The notes under the pieces: model-generated
The model's database searches: none
What the model was told of the DNA's origin: nothing
The model's input: the letters and a program-made list of their open reading frames with translations, nothing else
Translations under genes and position numbers: made by a program
From: Streptomyces sp. CB01580
GTDB taxonomy: Bacteria > Actinomycetota > Actinomycetes > Streptomycetales > Streptomycetaceae
Reading direction: 5' to 3'
Length of the DNA: 64,000 bases
Assembly: GCF_001905795.1 (NCBI RefSeq)
Contig: NZ_LIXJ01000020.1
Coordinates: 62,001 to 126,000, forward strand
Shown here: in pieces, positions 36,250 through 44,925 of the stretch
Layout: every line of letters starts with the position of its first letter
Position numbering within the stretch: the first letter of the stretch is position 1

Positions 36250-37668
36250 TCAGTGGTTGTGGGTGAGGGGGATGCGGTCGGGGTTCTGGGTGGGGACGGG
36301 TGGGGTGGTGGGGGTGAGGCCGAAGGTGGTGAAGGCGGTGCGTTGTGGGAGTGGGTAGGGGGTGGTGCCGGTGAGGTGGTTGAGGATGGTGGCGCTGCGC
36401 CAGGCGGCGAGTCCGAGGTCGGGGGTGCCGACGCCGTGGGTGTGGCGTCCGGCGTTCTGTACGTAGATGTTGCCGGTGATGGTGGGGTCGAGGGTGAGGC
36501 GGAAGTGGTGGTCGATGCGGGGGCGGGCGGAGTCGTCGCGGTGGAGGTGGGGTTCGAGTCCGCCGAGGATGCGGTCGAGGGGGCGTTCGTGGTAGCCGGT
36601 AGCGAGGATGACGGCGTTGGTGGTGAGGGTGGTGCGGGTGTTTTGTTGGGTGTGTTCCAGGTGGAGTTCGATGCGGGTGTCGGCGATGCGTTCTGCGGTG
36701 CGGACGGTGACGCCGGGGGTGAGGGTGGTGCGGGGCCAGCCGCCGTGGAGGGTGCGGCGGTAGAGCTCGTCGTGGATGGCGGCGATGGTGTCGGTGTCGA
36801 TGCCTTTGTAGAGCTGCCATTGGTGGGGGACGAGTTCGTCGCGTACGGCTTCGGGGAGGGTGTGGAAGTAGTGGCTGTAGTCGGGGGTGAAGTGTTCGAG
36901 GCCGAGTTTGGAGTATTCCATCGGGGCGAAGGCGGGGGTGCGGGCGAGCCAGTGGAGGTTTTCTCGGCCGGTGGGGCGGGCACGGATGAGGTCGAGGAAG
37001 ATCTCGGCGCCGGATTGTCCTGAGCCGATGATGGTGATGTGTTCCGCGTCGAGGATGCTCTGGCGGTGGTGGAGGTAGTCGCCGGAGTGGAGGACGGGGA
37101 CCGAGGGGGCTTCGGCGAGGGGTTTGAGGGGTTCGGGGATGTGGGGTTCGGTGCCGATGCCGAGGGCGATGTTGCGGGTGTGGGTGCGGCCCAGGGCTTC
37201 GGCTTCTCCGTCGGCGTCGAGTTGGGTGTAGTCGATTTCGAAGCAGTCGTGCCGGTTGTTCCAGCGGATCGCGTCGACCTGGTGGTTGAAGTGGAGTCCG
37301 GGGAGTTGGTGGGTGACCCAGCGGCAGTAGGCGTCGTATTCGGCGCGTTGGATGTGGAAGCGTTCGGCGAAGTAGAAGGGGAAGAGGCGGTCGCGGGTGC
37401 GGAGGTAGTTGAGGAAGCTCCAGGGGCTGGTGGGGTCGGCGAGGGTGACGAGGTCGGCGAGGAAGGGGACTTGGAGGCTGGCTCCGTCGATGAGGAGGCC
37501 GGGGTGCCAGTGGAAGGCGGGGCGTTGTTCGTAGAAGGCGGTGGTGAGGGGGCGGGTGGTGGTGGGGATGCCGTGGGCGAGTGCGGCGAGGGAGAGGTTG
37601 AAGGGGCCGATGCCGATGCCGACGAGGTCGTGTGGCTGGTCGGTTCGGGGGGTGGGTCGGTCGGTCAT
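36250..37668 (-). CDS. lysine/diamine N-hydroxylase (DesB-like FAD monooxygenase)
   Basis: A 472-residue flavoprotein of the lysine N6-hydroxylase/ornithine N5-oxygenase family. The FAD motif is LVGIGIGPFNLSLAALAHG (about residues 15-33), followed by FHWHPGLLIDGASLQVPFLADLVTL, NADPH-binding ITIIGSGQSGAEIFLDL (about 215-231), and the C-terminal VILATGYHERPLD and DLGLAAWRSATILN motifs. It uses NADPH and O2 to hydroxylate a side-chain amine, often cadaverine or lysine, for hydroxamate siderophores. Its ATG overlaps the stop of the decarboxylase gene by four bases (ATGA), which points to a decarboxylate-then-hydroxylate sequence. Base composition on the coding strand is extremely C-rich. Confidence 0.92.
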   Translation of the reverse strand: MTDRPTPRTDQPHDLVGIGIGPFNLSLAALAHGIPTTTRPLTTAFYEQRPAFHWHPGLLIDGASLQVPFLADLVTLADPTSPWSFLNYLRTRDRLFPFYFAERFHIQRAEYDAYCRWVTHQLPGLHFNHQVDAIRWNNRHDCFEIDYTQLDADGEAEALGRTHTRNIALGIGTEPHIPEPLKPLAEAPSVPVLHSGDYLHHRQSILDAEHITIIGSGQSGAEIFLDLIRARPTGRENLHWLARTPAFAPMEYSKLGLEHFTPDYSHYFHTLPEAVRDELVPHQWQLYKGIDTDTIAAIHDELYRRTLHGGWPRTTLTPGVTVRTAERIADTRIELHLEHTQQNTRTTLTTNAVILATGYHERPLDRILGGLEPHLHRDDSARPRIDHHFRLTLDPTITGNIYVQNAGRHTHGVGTPDLGLAAWRSATILNHLTGTTPYPLPQRTAFTTFGLTPTTPPVPTQNPDRIPLTHNH

Positions 37669-39065
37669 CGGGGGGTGTTGCCTTTCGTGAGTTCGTGGGT
37701 GAGGTCGTCGACGAGGTCGAGGAGGGTGTGGAGGTCGTCGGGGGTGGTGTGGGGGTTGAGGAGGGTGGCTTTGAGCCAGAGGCGGTCGCCGGTGTGGGCG
37801 CGGCCGAGGACGGCGTGGCCTCGGGTGAGGAGGGTGCGGCGGATGGTGGCCACGGTGTGGTCGTCGGTATCGGTGGGGCGGAAGAGGACGGTGGTGATGG
37901 TGGGGCGGTCGTAGAGGTCGAGGGTGGGGGTTTTGGTGATGAGGTCGGCGAGGTGGTGGGCGGTGGTGACGGTGCGGTCGATGAGGTCGGCGAGTCCGTC
38001 GCGGCCGAGGGCTTTGAGGGTGACGGCGATCTTGAGGGTGTCGGGGCGGCGGGTGGTGCGCAGGGAGCGGCCGAGGAGGTCGGGGAGGCCGGCTTCGGTG
38101 TCGTCGTCGGCGTTGAGGTAGGGGGCGTGGTGGTGGAGGGGGTGGAGGTGGGTGTGGTGGGGGACGGCGAGGATGCCCGCGGGTGCGGGTTGCCAGCCGA
38201 GTTTGTGGAGGTCGAGGGTGACGCTGTGGGCTCGGTCGAGGCCGTGGAGTTTGCCGCGGTGGGTGGGGCTGAGGAGGAGGGGTCCGCCGTAGGCGGCGTC
38301 GATGTGGAGTTCGGCGCCGTGGGTGGCGCAGAGGTCGGCGATGTCGGTGAGGGGGTCGATCCGGCCGGTGTCGGTGGTGCCGGCGGTGGCGGTGACGAGG
38401 AGGGGGCGGTGGTGGTCTCGGGTGAGGGTTTCTTGGAGTGCGGCGAGGTCCATGACGCCGGTGGGTGCGGGGATGACGACGGGTTCGGGGAGGCCGAGGA
38501 GCCAGGCGGCCCGGGTGACGCTGTGGTGGGCGTTGGTGGCGTGGATGGTCTGGACGGGGCCGTTGCGTTCGCGGGCGAGGAGGAGGGCGAGTTGGTTGGC
38601 TTCGGTGCCGCCGGTGGTGAGGAGCGCGTCGGGTGAGGGGTGGTGGGGGTAGACCTCGGCGGCGAGGGCGGCGGTGGTGTCGGCTTCGAGGGTGGAGGCG
38701 GCGGGTGCCTGGTCCCAGGAGTCCATGGAGGGGTTGAGGGCGGAGGCGGCGAGGTCGGCGGCGGTGGCGAGGGCGAGGGGTGGGGTGTGGAGGTGTGCGG
38801 TGCAGAGGGGGTGTGCGGGGTCCGCGGCGCCTTCGGCGAGGGCGGTGACGAGGGTGCGGAGGGCTTCGTGGGGGCCGGTGCCGTGGTCGGGGATGAGGGG
38901 GTGGGTGCTGGTGCGGGTGTGGTGGGTGACGGTGTCGGGTCCGCCGGTGGGGAGGGGGCCGTCGCGTCGGTGGGCGCCGTCCTGGAGTGCGGTGAGGACG
39001 GTGTCGAGGAGGGGGCGGAGCGCGTCGGGGCCGGTGGTGGATCCGGCGAGGGGCGGGGTGGGCAT
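37665..39065 (-). CDS. PLP-dependent amino-acid decarboxylase (DesA-like, group II)
   Basis: A 466-residue group II decarboxylase resembling lysine decarboxylase DesA. DALLTTGGTEANQLALLLARE, a substrate-side TNAHHSVTRAAWLLGL segment, TAGTTDTGRIDPLTDIADLC, the cofactor Asp in LHIDAAYGGP (HVDAA-type motif) and the catalytic Lys in VTLDLHKLGWQPAPAG are all present. It would turn lysine or a similar amino acid into the diamine for the co-transcribed hydroxylase. An upstream in-frame ATG (39110-39112) would add 15 residues; the start at 39063-39065 has GAAGGG upstream. No iron-box-like palindrome is visible before it. Confidence 0.92.
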   Translation of the reverse strand: MPTPPLAGSTTGPDALRPLLDTVLTALQDGAHRRDGPLPTGGPDTVTHHTRTSTHPLIPDHGTGPHEALRTLVTALAEGAADPAHPLCTAHLHTPPLALATAADLAASALNPSMDSWDQAPAASTLEADTTAALAAEVYPHHPSPDALLTTGGTEANQLALLLARERNGPVQTIHATNAHHSVTRAAWLLGLPEPVVIPAPTGVMDLAALQETLTRDHHRPLLVTATAGTTDTGRIDPLTDIADLCATHGAELHIDAAYGGPLLLSPTHRGKLHGLDRAHSVTLDLHKLGWQPAPAGILAVPHHTHLHPLHHHAPYLNADDDTEAGLPDLLGRSLRTTRRPDTLKIAVTLKALGRDGLADLIDRTVTTAHHLADLITKTPTLDLYDRPTITTVLFRPTDTDDHTVATIRRTLLTRGHAVLGRAHTGDRLWLKATLLNPHTTPDDLHTLLDLVDDLTHELTKGNTPR

Positions 39066-39508
39066 GACGGTGGGGCCCTTCGGATGTGGTGCGTGGGCAT
39101 GGGTGGACATGCCAGCTTGTCCGGGATTCGGAGGGCGCGGCCGTGGAGCGCAGTGATCTGAACTCGAAAGGGGGATGTGGGGTGCGTGTGGGGTCGATGT
39201 GGCAGGTGGTGGTGGTAGTGGGGGGCGTGACGGTCGTGGGAGGCGCGGGTCATGGGTGTGCCCGGCGCCTCCGTGGGTGGAGGGTGCGCCGGGCACGGGT
39301 GGTTGGGCGGTGATGTGCGGCTGTGGGTGTTGTGCGTGGTGCGGGTGGGGGCGAGTGGGTCGGGTGTGGCTGGTGGGCCCCGCGGGTCGGTGGGTGCCGG
39401 TGGTTGGGCGGGTTGGTGTTGGTTGGCGGGCGACCGTTGGTGGATCGGCGCCGGCCGGCACCGGTGGTGACGGGTTGGTGCCGGCCGACGGTGGTGGGTT
39501 GGTGCGGA
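39066..39508. other. G-rich intergenic region between pepN and the DesA-like gene
   Basis: 443 bp with no supported gene. The plus strand is very G/T-rich, with repeated GGTTGGTG-type words around 39370-39510. It holds a terminator-like hairpin at 39258-39296. The promoter of the decarboxylase operon should lie at about 39070-39200; no IdeR/DmdR iron box was found by eye. Confidence 0.5.
39258..39296 (-). terminator. hairpin terminator downstream of pepN
   Basis: An 11-bp perfect stem GTGCCCGGCGC with its complement, plus an inner CTCC/GGAG pair, about 210 bp beyond the pepN stop and upstream of the decarboxylase promoter. Confidence 0.65.
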
Positions 39509-42028
39509 TCAGTGGGCTTCGCGTACGGCGAGGGCGCGGCGGAGGTCGTCGAGCTGGTCGATGAGCTTGCGGCGCAGGGCCGGGATGAGGTCGGTGTCGT
39601 TGAGGGCCTGCTCGCCGAGGTTCAGGTTGTCGGTGTCGACGGCGTGCCCGGGGAACGCGTAGCGGCCCGCGGCTTCGGCGATGGCGGGGCCGCGGCGGGC
39701 GGCGAGGCGGGTGGCCTCGGGGTAGTAGCGCGGCACGTAGTCCCGTACGAGATCGGCCTGTTCGGGCTGCCAGAAGCCTTGGGCGGTGGCGGTGAACAGG
39801 TAGTTGGAGAGGGTGTCGTCGTTGAAGAGGGTGTGCCAGGCGGTGGCCTTGGCCTCGGGGGTGGGGAGGGCGGCGCGGCAGCGGGCGGCGCCTTCCTGTC
39901 CGGTGGCGCTGGGGTCCTGTTCGAGTTCGGTGGCGATGTGGGCCTCGTCGATGGCGCCGAGGACGGCGAGGCGGGTGAGGATGCGCCAGCGCAGTTCGGG
40001 ATCGAGTTCGGGTCCGCCGGGGACGGAGCCGTTGGTGAGCCAGTCCTGGATGGTGTCGGGCTGGGTGGCGGCGTCGATGAGGTGGCGTACGGCGATGAGG
40101 CGGAGGCCGGGGTTGTGGCCGTCCTCGGTGCGACGGATGAGGTCGCGGCAGAGTGCGGTGATGGTGGCGAGGGCGGCGGGCCGGTTCTCGGGGGTGAGGT
40201 AGTGGCCGGCGATGTGGGTGCCCGCGAAGGCGAGTACGCCTTGGGCGAGGGCGAGGTCCGTCTCGTGCGGAAGGTGGGTGCGGGCGGTGTCGAGGTAGGT
40301 GGTGGGGGCGAGTTCGCCGTCGCGGACCATGTCGCGGGCGGCGTTCCAGACGACGGCGCGGGTCAGTGCGTCGGGGATGCCGGACAGGTGCTGGAGGGCG
40401 GTGTCCCAGGAGGTGGCGTCGAGGCGGACCTTGGCGTAGCTGAGGTCGCTGTCGTTGAGGACGACGAGTGCGGGGCGGCGGCCGGGCAGCGGGGCGGCCG
40501 GGCCGTCGCCGGGGACGTCGGTCTCGAAGCGGTCGCGCAGGACCAGGCGGCCTGGTCCGGTGTGGGTGGGGGTTCCGGAGAAGTCGGGGGCCTGGTCGTA
40601 GGCGCCGACGGCGATGCGATGGGGGCGGCTGCCGCCGTGGTCGACGGTGACGGACCAGGTGCCGTCGGACTCCTGGACGTGGGAGGTGAGGGTGTCGACT
40701 CCGGTGGTGCGCAGCCATGTGTCGGCCCAGGCGTGGACGTCGCGGTCGGTGGCCGATGCGAGGCTGTCGATGAAGTCGGCGAGGGTGGCGTTGGCGAACT
40801 TGTGGCGGGCGAAGTGGGTGTTGATGCCGGCCAGGAAGTCCTTCTCGCCGAGCCAGGCGACGAGTTGGCGCAGGGCGGAGGCGCCCTTGGCGTAGGAGAT
40901 GCCGTCGAAGTTGAGCATCGCGGAGGCGGTGTCGGGGACGGCGGCGGGGTCGGGGGCGACGGGGTGGGTGGAGGGGCGCTGGTCGGCGTCGTAACCCCAG
41001 CCCTTGCGTGCGACGCCGAAGTCGACCCAGGTGTGGGTGAAGCGGGTGGCTTCGGCGAGGGTCTGGTAGCCCATGTACTCGGCGAAGGACTCGTTGAGCC
41101 AGATGTCGTCCCACCAGGCGAGGGTGACGAGGTCGCCGAACCACATGTGGGCCATTTCGTGGGCGATGACCATGCCGCGGGTCTGGCGTTCGGTGTCGGT
41201 GACGGCGGAGCGGTAGACGAATTCGTCGCGGAAGGTGACGAGTCCGGGGTTCTCCATGGCGCCCGCGTTGAATTCGGGGACGAATGCCTGGTCGTAGGAG
41301 TCGAAGGGGTAGGGCTCGTCGAACTTCTCGTGGAAGCGGTCGAAGCAGGCCCGGGTGATGTCGAGGATCTCGTCGGCGTCCGCGTCGAGGTGGGGGGCCA
41401 GGGAGCGGCGGCAGTGGATGCCGAAGGGCAGTCCGGCGTGTTCGGTGGTCACGGAGTGCCAGGGGCCGGCCGCGACGGCGACGAGGTAGGTGGAGATGAG
41501 GGGGGTGGGGGCCAGGGTCCAGCGGCCGTCGCCGCGGTGTTCGGCGATGCCGTTACCGAGGACGGTCCAGCCTTCGGGGGCGGTGACGGCGAGTTCGAAG
41601 ACGGACTTGAGGTCCGGCTGGTCGAACGCGGCGAAGACGCGCTGGACGTCTTCCATGAAGAGTTGGGTGTAGGCGTATGTCTCGCCGTCGGTGGGGTCGG
41701 TGAAGCGGTGCATGCCTTCGCCGGTGCGGGAGTAGCGCATGGCGGCGTCGACGCGCAGTTCGTGTGCGCCCGCGGTGAGGGCGGTGAGCGGGAAGCGGTT
41801 CTCGACGAGGCCGGCGGGGTCGAGGGGCTGTCCGTCGAGGCTGATCGATCGCAGGGTGGCCGGCTTGAGTTCGACGAACGTGTCTCCGGCCGCGGCTGCG
41901 GTGAACTGGATGACGGTGCGGGAGTCGAAGGTCTCCTCCCCCGCGGTCAGATCGAGGTCGATCGTGTACCGCTGTACGTCGAGGAACTGGGCTCGGGTCT
42001 GCGCTTCGTCGCGCGTCAGTACGGACAT
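39509..42028 (-). CDS. pepN: aminopeptidase N
   Basis: An 839-residue M1-family zinc aminopeptidase. An N-terminal beta domain carries YTIDLDLTAGEETFDSRTVIQF. The substrate-recognition GAMEN motif appears in PEFNAGAMENPGLVTFRDE. The zinc site is HEMAHMWFGDLVTLAWWDDIWLNESFAEY (HExxH plus the distal Glu in NESFAEY). The C-terminal ERAP1-like helical domain is complete. It removes N-terminal residues from peptides in the cytosol. The ATG at 42026-42028 is chosen because conserved sequence begins there; the frame is open upstream but Pro/Arg-rich. It is flanked by unrelated genes and probably monocistronic. Confidence 0.96.
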   Translation of the reverse strand: MSVLTRDEAQTRAQFLDVQRYTIDLDLTAGEETFDSRTVIQFTAAAAGDTFVELKPATLRSISLDGQPLDPAGLVENRFPLTALTAGAHELRVDAAMRYSRTGEGMHRFTDPTDGETYAYTQLFMEDVQRVFAAFDQPDLKSVFELAVTAPEGWTVLGNGIAEHRGDGRWTLAPTPLISTYLVAVAAGPWHSVTTEHAGLPFGIHCRRSLAPHLDADADEILDITRACFDRFHEKFDEPYPFDSYDQAFVPEFNAGAMENPGLVTFRDEFVYRSAVTDTERQTRGMVIAHEMAHMWFGDLVTLAWWDDIWLNESFAEYMGYQTLAEATRFTHTWVDFGVARKGWGYDADQRPSTHPVAPDPAAVPDTASAMLNFDGISYAKGASALRQLVAWLGEKDFLAGINTHFARHKFANATLADFIDSLASATDRDVHAWADTWLRTTGVDTLTSHVQESDGTWSVTVDHGGSRPHRIAVGAYDQAPDFSGTPTHTGPGRLVLRDRFETDVPGDGPAAPLPGRRPALVVLNDSDLSYAKVRLDATSWDTALQHLSGIPDALTRAVVWNAARDMVRDGELAPTTYLDTARTHLPHETDLALAQGVLAFAGTHIAGHYLTPENRPAALATITALCRDLIRRTEDGHNPGLRLIAVRHLIDAATQPDTIQDWLTNGSVPGGPELDPELRWRILTRLAVLGAIDEAHIATELEQDPSATGQEGAARCRAALPTPEAKATAWHTLFNDDTLSNYLFTATAQGFWQPEQADLVRDYVPRYYPEATRLAARRGPAIAEAAGRYAFPGHAVDTDNLNLGEQALNDTDLIPALRRKLIDQLDDLRRALAVREAH

Positions 42029-42456
42029 GCGTCCATGCTGCCGTACGGGCCGGGCGCCGCGCAGGCGGGTTCTCACAGGGCTGAGGAGTACGCCGGGGCG
42101 CGGGGTCACACCGGGGCGCGGGGATGGTACCGGGCCGGGCACGGGAAGCTGCGTGGCGGGGGGCGCCGACCGCCCTCGGTGCGCCCCGGTGTCGTACGGG
42201 ACCGGGACGGACGTGGGCCGGTTTCGTGTGGGGGCGGGCGTCATGCGAGGCGTGCGCGGGGCGGGCGAACGTCGTCCGGGACGGTCGGAAGCCGGGTGAG
42301 CGGCATGTCGGCGGTCGGCGGTCGTCCGGGCGATCAGGAATCGCGGCGTTCGCGGGACCAGGGGTCACGAGTCGCGGCGCGGGACCAAGAGATCACAGGC
42401 CAGGAAGGTCGCGGGCCGAGGAGGCCGCAGGCCGGGGATGCCGCTGGGCAAGGCGT
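42029..42456. other. intergenic region upstream of pepN
   Basis: 428 bp without a supported gene. It shows short repeats: CCGGGGCGCGGGG twice near 42091-42123, and a degenerate series of GGACCA/GATCA/GTCGCGG words between 42330 and 42420. These are probably decayed tandem repeats. The pepN promoter should lie near 42030-42100. Confidence 0.4.
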
Positions 42457-42717
42457 TCAGGGCGCGGTCCTCTTGCGGTCCGCCGGGGCTCCGGGGGCGG
42501 GCGTGACGCGGAGGAGAGCGGTGACGGTCTCCCGGTACCCGTCGTGTCCGCTCAGGGCGGCGTGGCGCAGCGCCCAGGCGTCCGGGCCGAGTTGTGAGGT
42601 GCACTCCTCGGACCGTTCCCGGCATGTCGTGCACTCCACCTGTCGCACCGGTGGCGACGCCTCCTCGCTCCGGTCCGGGCCGATCGACCAGCCGGTGTCC
42701 CGGATCGCCTTGCTCAT
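42457..42717 (-). CDS. small Cys-containing protein (DUF7848-like)
   Basis: An 86-residue protein with a CTTC pair, a third Cys seven residues on, and later His residues (WALRHAALSGHDGYRETVT), suggesting a small zinc site. The WALRHA...GH...Y/F pattern is common to many small proteins encoded next to Streptomyces XRE regulators, and I recall it as DUF7848. Its ATG (42715-42717, GGGGGA upstream) overlaps the stop of the preceding small gene by four bases. No function is known. Confidence 0.75.
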   Translation of the reverse strand: MSKAIRDTGWSIGPDRSEEASPPVRQVECTTCRERSEECTSQLGPDAWALRHAALSGHDGYRETVTALLRVTPAPGAPADRKRTAP

Positions 42718-42911
42718 CCGGTCGTTCCCCCGTCGTGTGCGGGTTTGGTGGGGCAGCCCCCGTAGAGAGGGGCGTGCCCCGGGCAGGCGTACACCTTGGT
42801 GCCGACGCCGGACGCGGCGTACACCTCGTCGACCTTGATCGGGAGCCTTGTCACCTTTCCGTCGTGGCAACAGCGTTCCAGCCGTGCCGGCACATGGAAG
42901 ATCTCCGTCAT
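42714..42911 (-). CDS. small Cys/His-rich hypothetical protein
   Basis: A 65-residue protein with two N-terminal Cys (ERCCHDGK) and two later Cys (VYACPGHAPLYGGCP) plus several His, giving a possible zinc-binding knuckle. The ATG at 42909-42911 has GAGGG upstream. It is coupled by an ATGA overlap to the DUF7848-like gene and lies 125 bp downstream of the XRE regulator gene on the same strand, so the three are probably one operon. I do not recognise a family. Confidence 0.7.
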   Translation of the reverse strand: MTEIFHVPARLERCCHDGKVTRLPIKVDEVYAASGVGTKVYACPGHAPLYGGCPTKPAHDGGTTG

Positions 42912-43036
42912 GATGGCCCTCGTTCGCCGTTGAATCGGGTGGTAGGGAACCAGCGTGCCGGACGGCGGCGGGCTCAACGCTCACACATGCGTGAGTGCCG
43001 GTGGCGTCGTCGGGGCGGGCCGGGTGGCCAGGGATT

Positions 43037-44221
43037 TCACAGGCCGATCCAGGCGGCCAGGTGTCCGAGGGTCTCGGGGGTGCGGCGCGATGTGTGTACC
43101 AGGCCCTTGACGGTCTCCCGCGCGCCGGGGTGGTAGCGCGTCTGCTCGGGAGCCGTGCGGCGGGCGGCGGCGATGCTCGCGAGGGCCGCTTCGGTCCGGC
43201 CGGTCTCTATCTCCGAGCGTGCCCTGTCGATCAGGAAGTGGGCGCGTCGGGACGTGGCCAGGGCGGGTGGCAGGCTGATGCGCCTCGCCTGGGTGAGTGC
43301 CTCGTCGTACTGGTGCATCTCGACGGCGGCGGACATGCGGTGCAGGGCCACGTTCGTCGGGCCGAAGGAGAGCCAGTGGATCTCCGGGACCTCCCCCACC
43401 AGCCCGGCGCAGCGTTCGGCTTCCGCGAGGTGGACGTCGACGGTCGTCGCCCGGCCGGCGCGGGCCGCGATCACGGAGGCGCCCAGGTGCAGTTGTCCGG
43501 TGACGGTGATGGTCTGCGTCGTCGGTGGGACGGAGGCGATCAGCCCGTGTCCGGCGCGGACGAGCCGCCGGCCGATGGCGTATTCGCCCTCCCGGAAGTA
43601 CGCCAGTGCCCGCATGTACTGGCGGATGGCGGCCAGGCAGGGGTCGGAGGCGCGTTGCGCGGCCCAGTCCATGCGGTCGAGGGCCACGGAACTGAGGTCG
43701 TAGTAGCCGAGTTTGACCGCGATGTCGTGGGCGGTGCGGTAGGTGGAGGCGAGGGCCTGCCACAGCCGGGTGGAGGGGTCCCGTGAGACCGCGGTGGTCA
43801 GTTGCGCGATCGTTCCGGGCAGGCGTCGGGCGGCACTGCGCAGCCTGGCCGCCCGGACGTCGGCGCACAGTCGGTCCGCGGCCGTGTGGAGTGCGTGGGT
43901 GGGTACGTGGGGCAGTGTTTCATCGGCCCCGAGGTCGTAGAGGTCGAGTGCCTCGCGGATGGGGCGTACGAGTGCGGCGAGCCGGACCTGTTGCGGTTCG
44001 GTCGCGTACGGCTCCCCCGTCAGGGTCGTGACGTCGATCCGCAGGGCGTGCGCGACGGCCGCGACGAAGTCGGCGCCCGCCGGTTTCGCGCCGCACTCGA
44101 CCTGGTTGAGCAGGCTGTAGGAGTAGGGGATGCGCTCGGCCAGCTGTCTCTGTGTCAGTCGGGCCAGTCGGCGCTGTTCCCTGATCCGGGCTCCTACGGC
44201 ATCGTCATGCGGATTGCACAC
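43037..44221 (-). CDS. XRE-family regulator with TPR-like C-terminal domain
   Basis: A 394-residue regulator. The N-terminal helix-turn-helix (about residues 8-62, IREQRRLARLTQRQLAERIPYSYSLLNQVECGAKP) belongs to the Xre type. The remaining 330 residues are helical and TPR-like (LWQALASTYRTAHDIAVKLGYYDLSSVALDRMDWAAQ; YDEALTQARRIS), a frequent architecture in Streptomyces regulators that sense small ligands or peptides. GTG at 44219-44221 with GGAGG at the right distance is preferred over ATG 44288-44290. It is divergent from the flavoprotein gene with an inverted repeat between them, so it probably controls that gene and itself. Confidence 0.88.
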   Translation of the reverse strand: MCNPHDDAVGARIREQRRLARLTQRQLAERIPYSYSLLNQVECGAKPAGADFVAAVAHALRIDVTTLTGEPYATEPQQVRLAALVRPIREALDLYDLGADETLPHVPTHALHTAADRLCADVRAARLRSAARRLPGTIAQLTTAVSRDPSTRLWQALASTYRTAHDIAVKLGYYDLSSVALDRMDWAAQRASDPCLAAIRQYMRALAYFREGEYAIGRRLVRAGHGLIASVPPTTQTITVTGQLHLGASVIAARAGRATTVDVHLAEAERCAGLVGEVPEIHWLSFGPTNVALHRMSAAVEMHQYDEALTQARRISLPPALATSRRAHFLIDRARSEIETGRTEAALASIAAARRTAPEQTRYHPGARETVKGLVHTSRRTPETLGHLAAWIGL

Positions 44222-44293
44222 ACTGGCCTCCGTTCCTCGCTCGTGAGCATGAGGAAGGTACACACGGAAGATCGTTCCGGGGTTGGACATCGT

Positions 44294-44324
44294 CCCCAAT
44301 CCACCCGTATCGGGGGTGGTTGGG
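44294..44324. promoter_or_regulatory. inverted repeat between XRE regulator and flavoprotein genes
   Basis: CCCCAATCCACCC and GGGTGGTTGGG form an interrupted palindrome in the 143-bp divergent promoter, a likely operator for the XRE regulator. Confidence 0.5.
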
Positions 44325-44364
44325 CGGTTGCGTGTGCTGTCGTCCTCGGTGTGGGATGGCGCCC

Positions 44365-44925
44365 ATGACCGCCAGAACGCTGTACCTGTTCGGTTCCGCC
44401 GCACCCCCTGTTCTCGATGTTTCCCTGGTCATCGGCCTGTTGCGGGACCGGGGTTGGGATGTGTGTCTCGGGCTGACACCGACTGCGGCGCGGTGGCTGC
44501 GGGAGGAGTTGCCGGAGTTGGAGAAGTTGACCGGGCATCCCGTACGTTCTGAGTACAAGCGGCCGGGTGATCCGGACGTCTGGCCGCGGGCCGACGCGAT
44601 CCTGCTGGCCCCGGCCTCGTTCAACACCATCAATCAGTGGGCGCTCGGTCTCACGTCCTCGTTCGTCGTCGGTGTCGTGGCCGAGGGGATCGGCAAGGGG
44701 ATCCCGACGGTGACCATGCCGTGCGTGAACACCGCCTTCGTACGGCATCCGCAGTTCGAACGGTCGGTGGAGACGTTGCGGTCCGCGGGGGTGGACGTGC
44801 TGTACGGGAACGGCGGCTTCGTGCCGAACCAGCCGGGCGAACGGCGCCCCGACGGGTATCCGTGGGAGATCGCGGTCGATGCCCTGGACGGTACGTCGAG
44901 CGGGGTGGAGTCCGGCTCGACGTGA
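44365..44925 (+). CDS. flavoprotein (HFCD/PPC-decarboxylase-like family)
   Basis: A 186-residue protein of the flavoprotein family related to Dfp/EpiD. It has LYLFGSAAPPVLDVSLVIGLLRDRGWDVCLGLTPTAARWL, then WPRADAILLAPASFNTINQWALGLTSSFVVGV (the SFN...AxG pattern binding FMN) and TVTMPCVNTAFVRHPQFERSVETLR, where substrate-side residues lie. Such XRE-linked flavoproteins are common in Streptomyces, with unknown substrate. The start at 44365 or the in-frame ATG at 44356 are both possible; neither has a strong ribosome site. Confidence 0.88.
   Translation: MTARTLYLFGSAAPPVLDVSLVIGLLRDRGWDVCLGLTPTAARWLREELPELEKLTGHPVRSEYKRPGDPDVWPRADAILLAPASFNTINQWALGLTSSFVVGVVAEGIGKGIPTVTMPCVNTAFVRHPQFERSVETLRSAGVDVLYGNGGFVPNQPGERRPDGYPWEIAVDALDGTSSGVESGST

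Noticed and set aside
35558..39253. A 1231-codon minus-strand open frame across the decarboxylase and hydroxylase genes
   Set aside because: It is a Pro/Thr/Ser/Arg/His-rich shadow of the two real genes in another frame, caused by the extreme C-rich coding strand; it has no domain character and overlaps three well-supported genes.
36163..39508. A complete siderophore biosynthetic cluster
   Set aside because: Only DesA- and DesB-like genes are present; no acyltransferase, NIS synthetase, transporter or iron-box operator was found.
39323..42838. A 1171-codon plus-strand open frame antisense to pepN
   Set aside because: Its Gly/Val/Asp/Glu-rich translation is typical of antisense reading in high-GC DNA; pepN has the GAMEN and HExxH motifs in the opposite strand.
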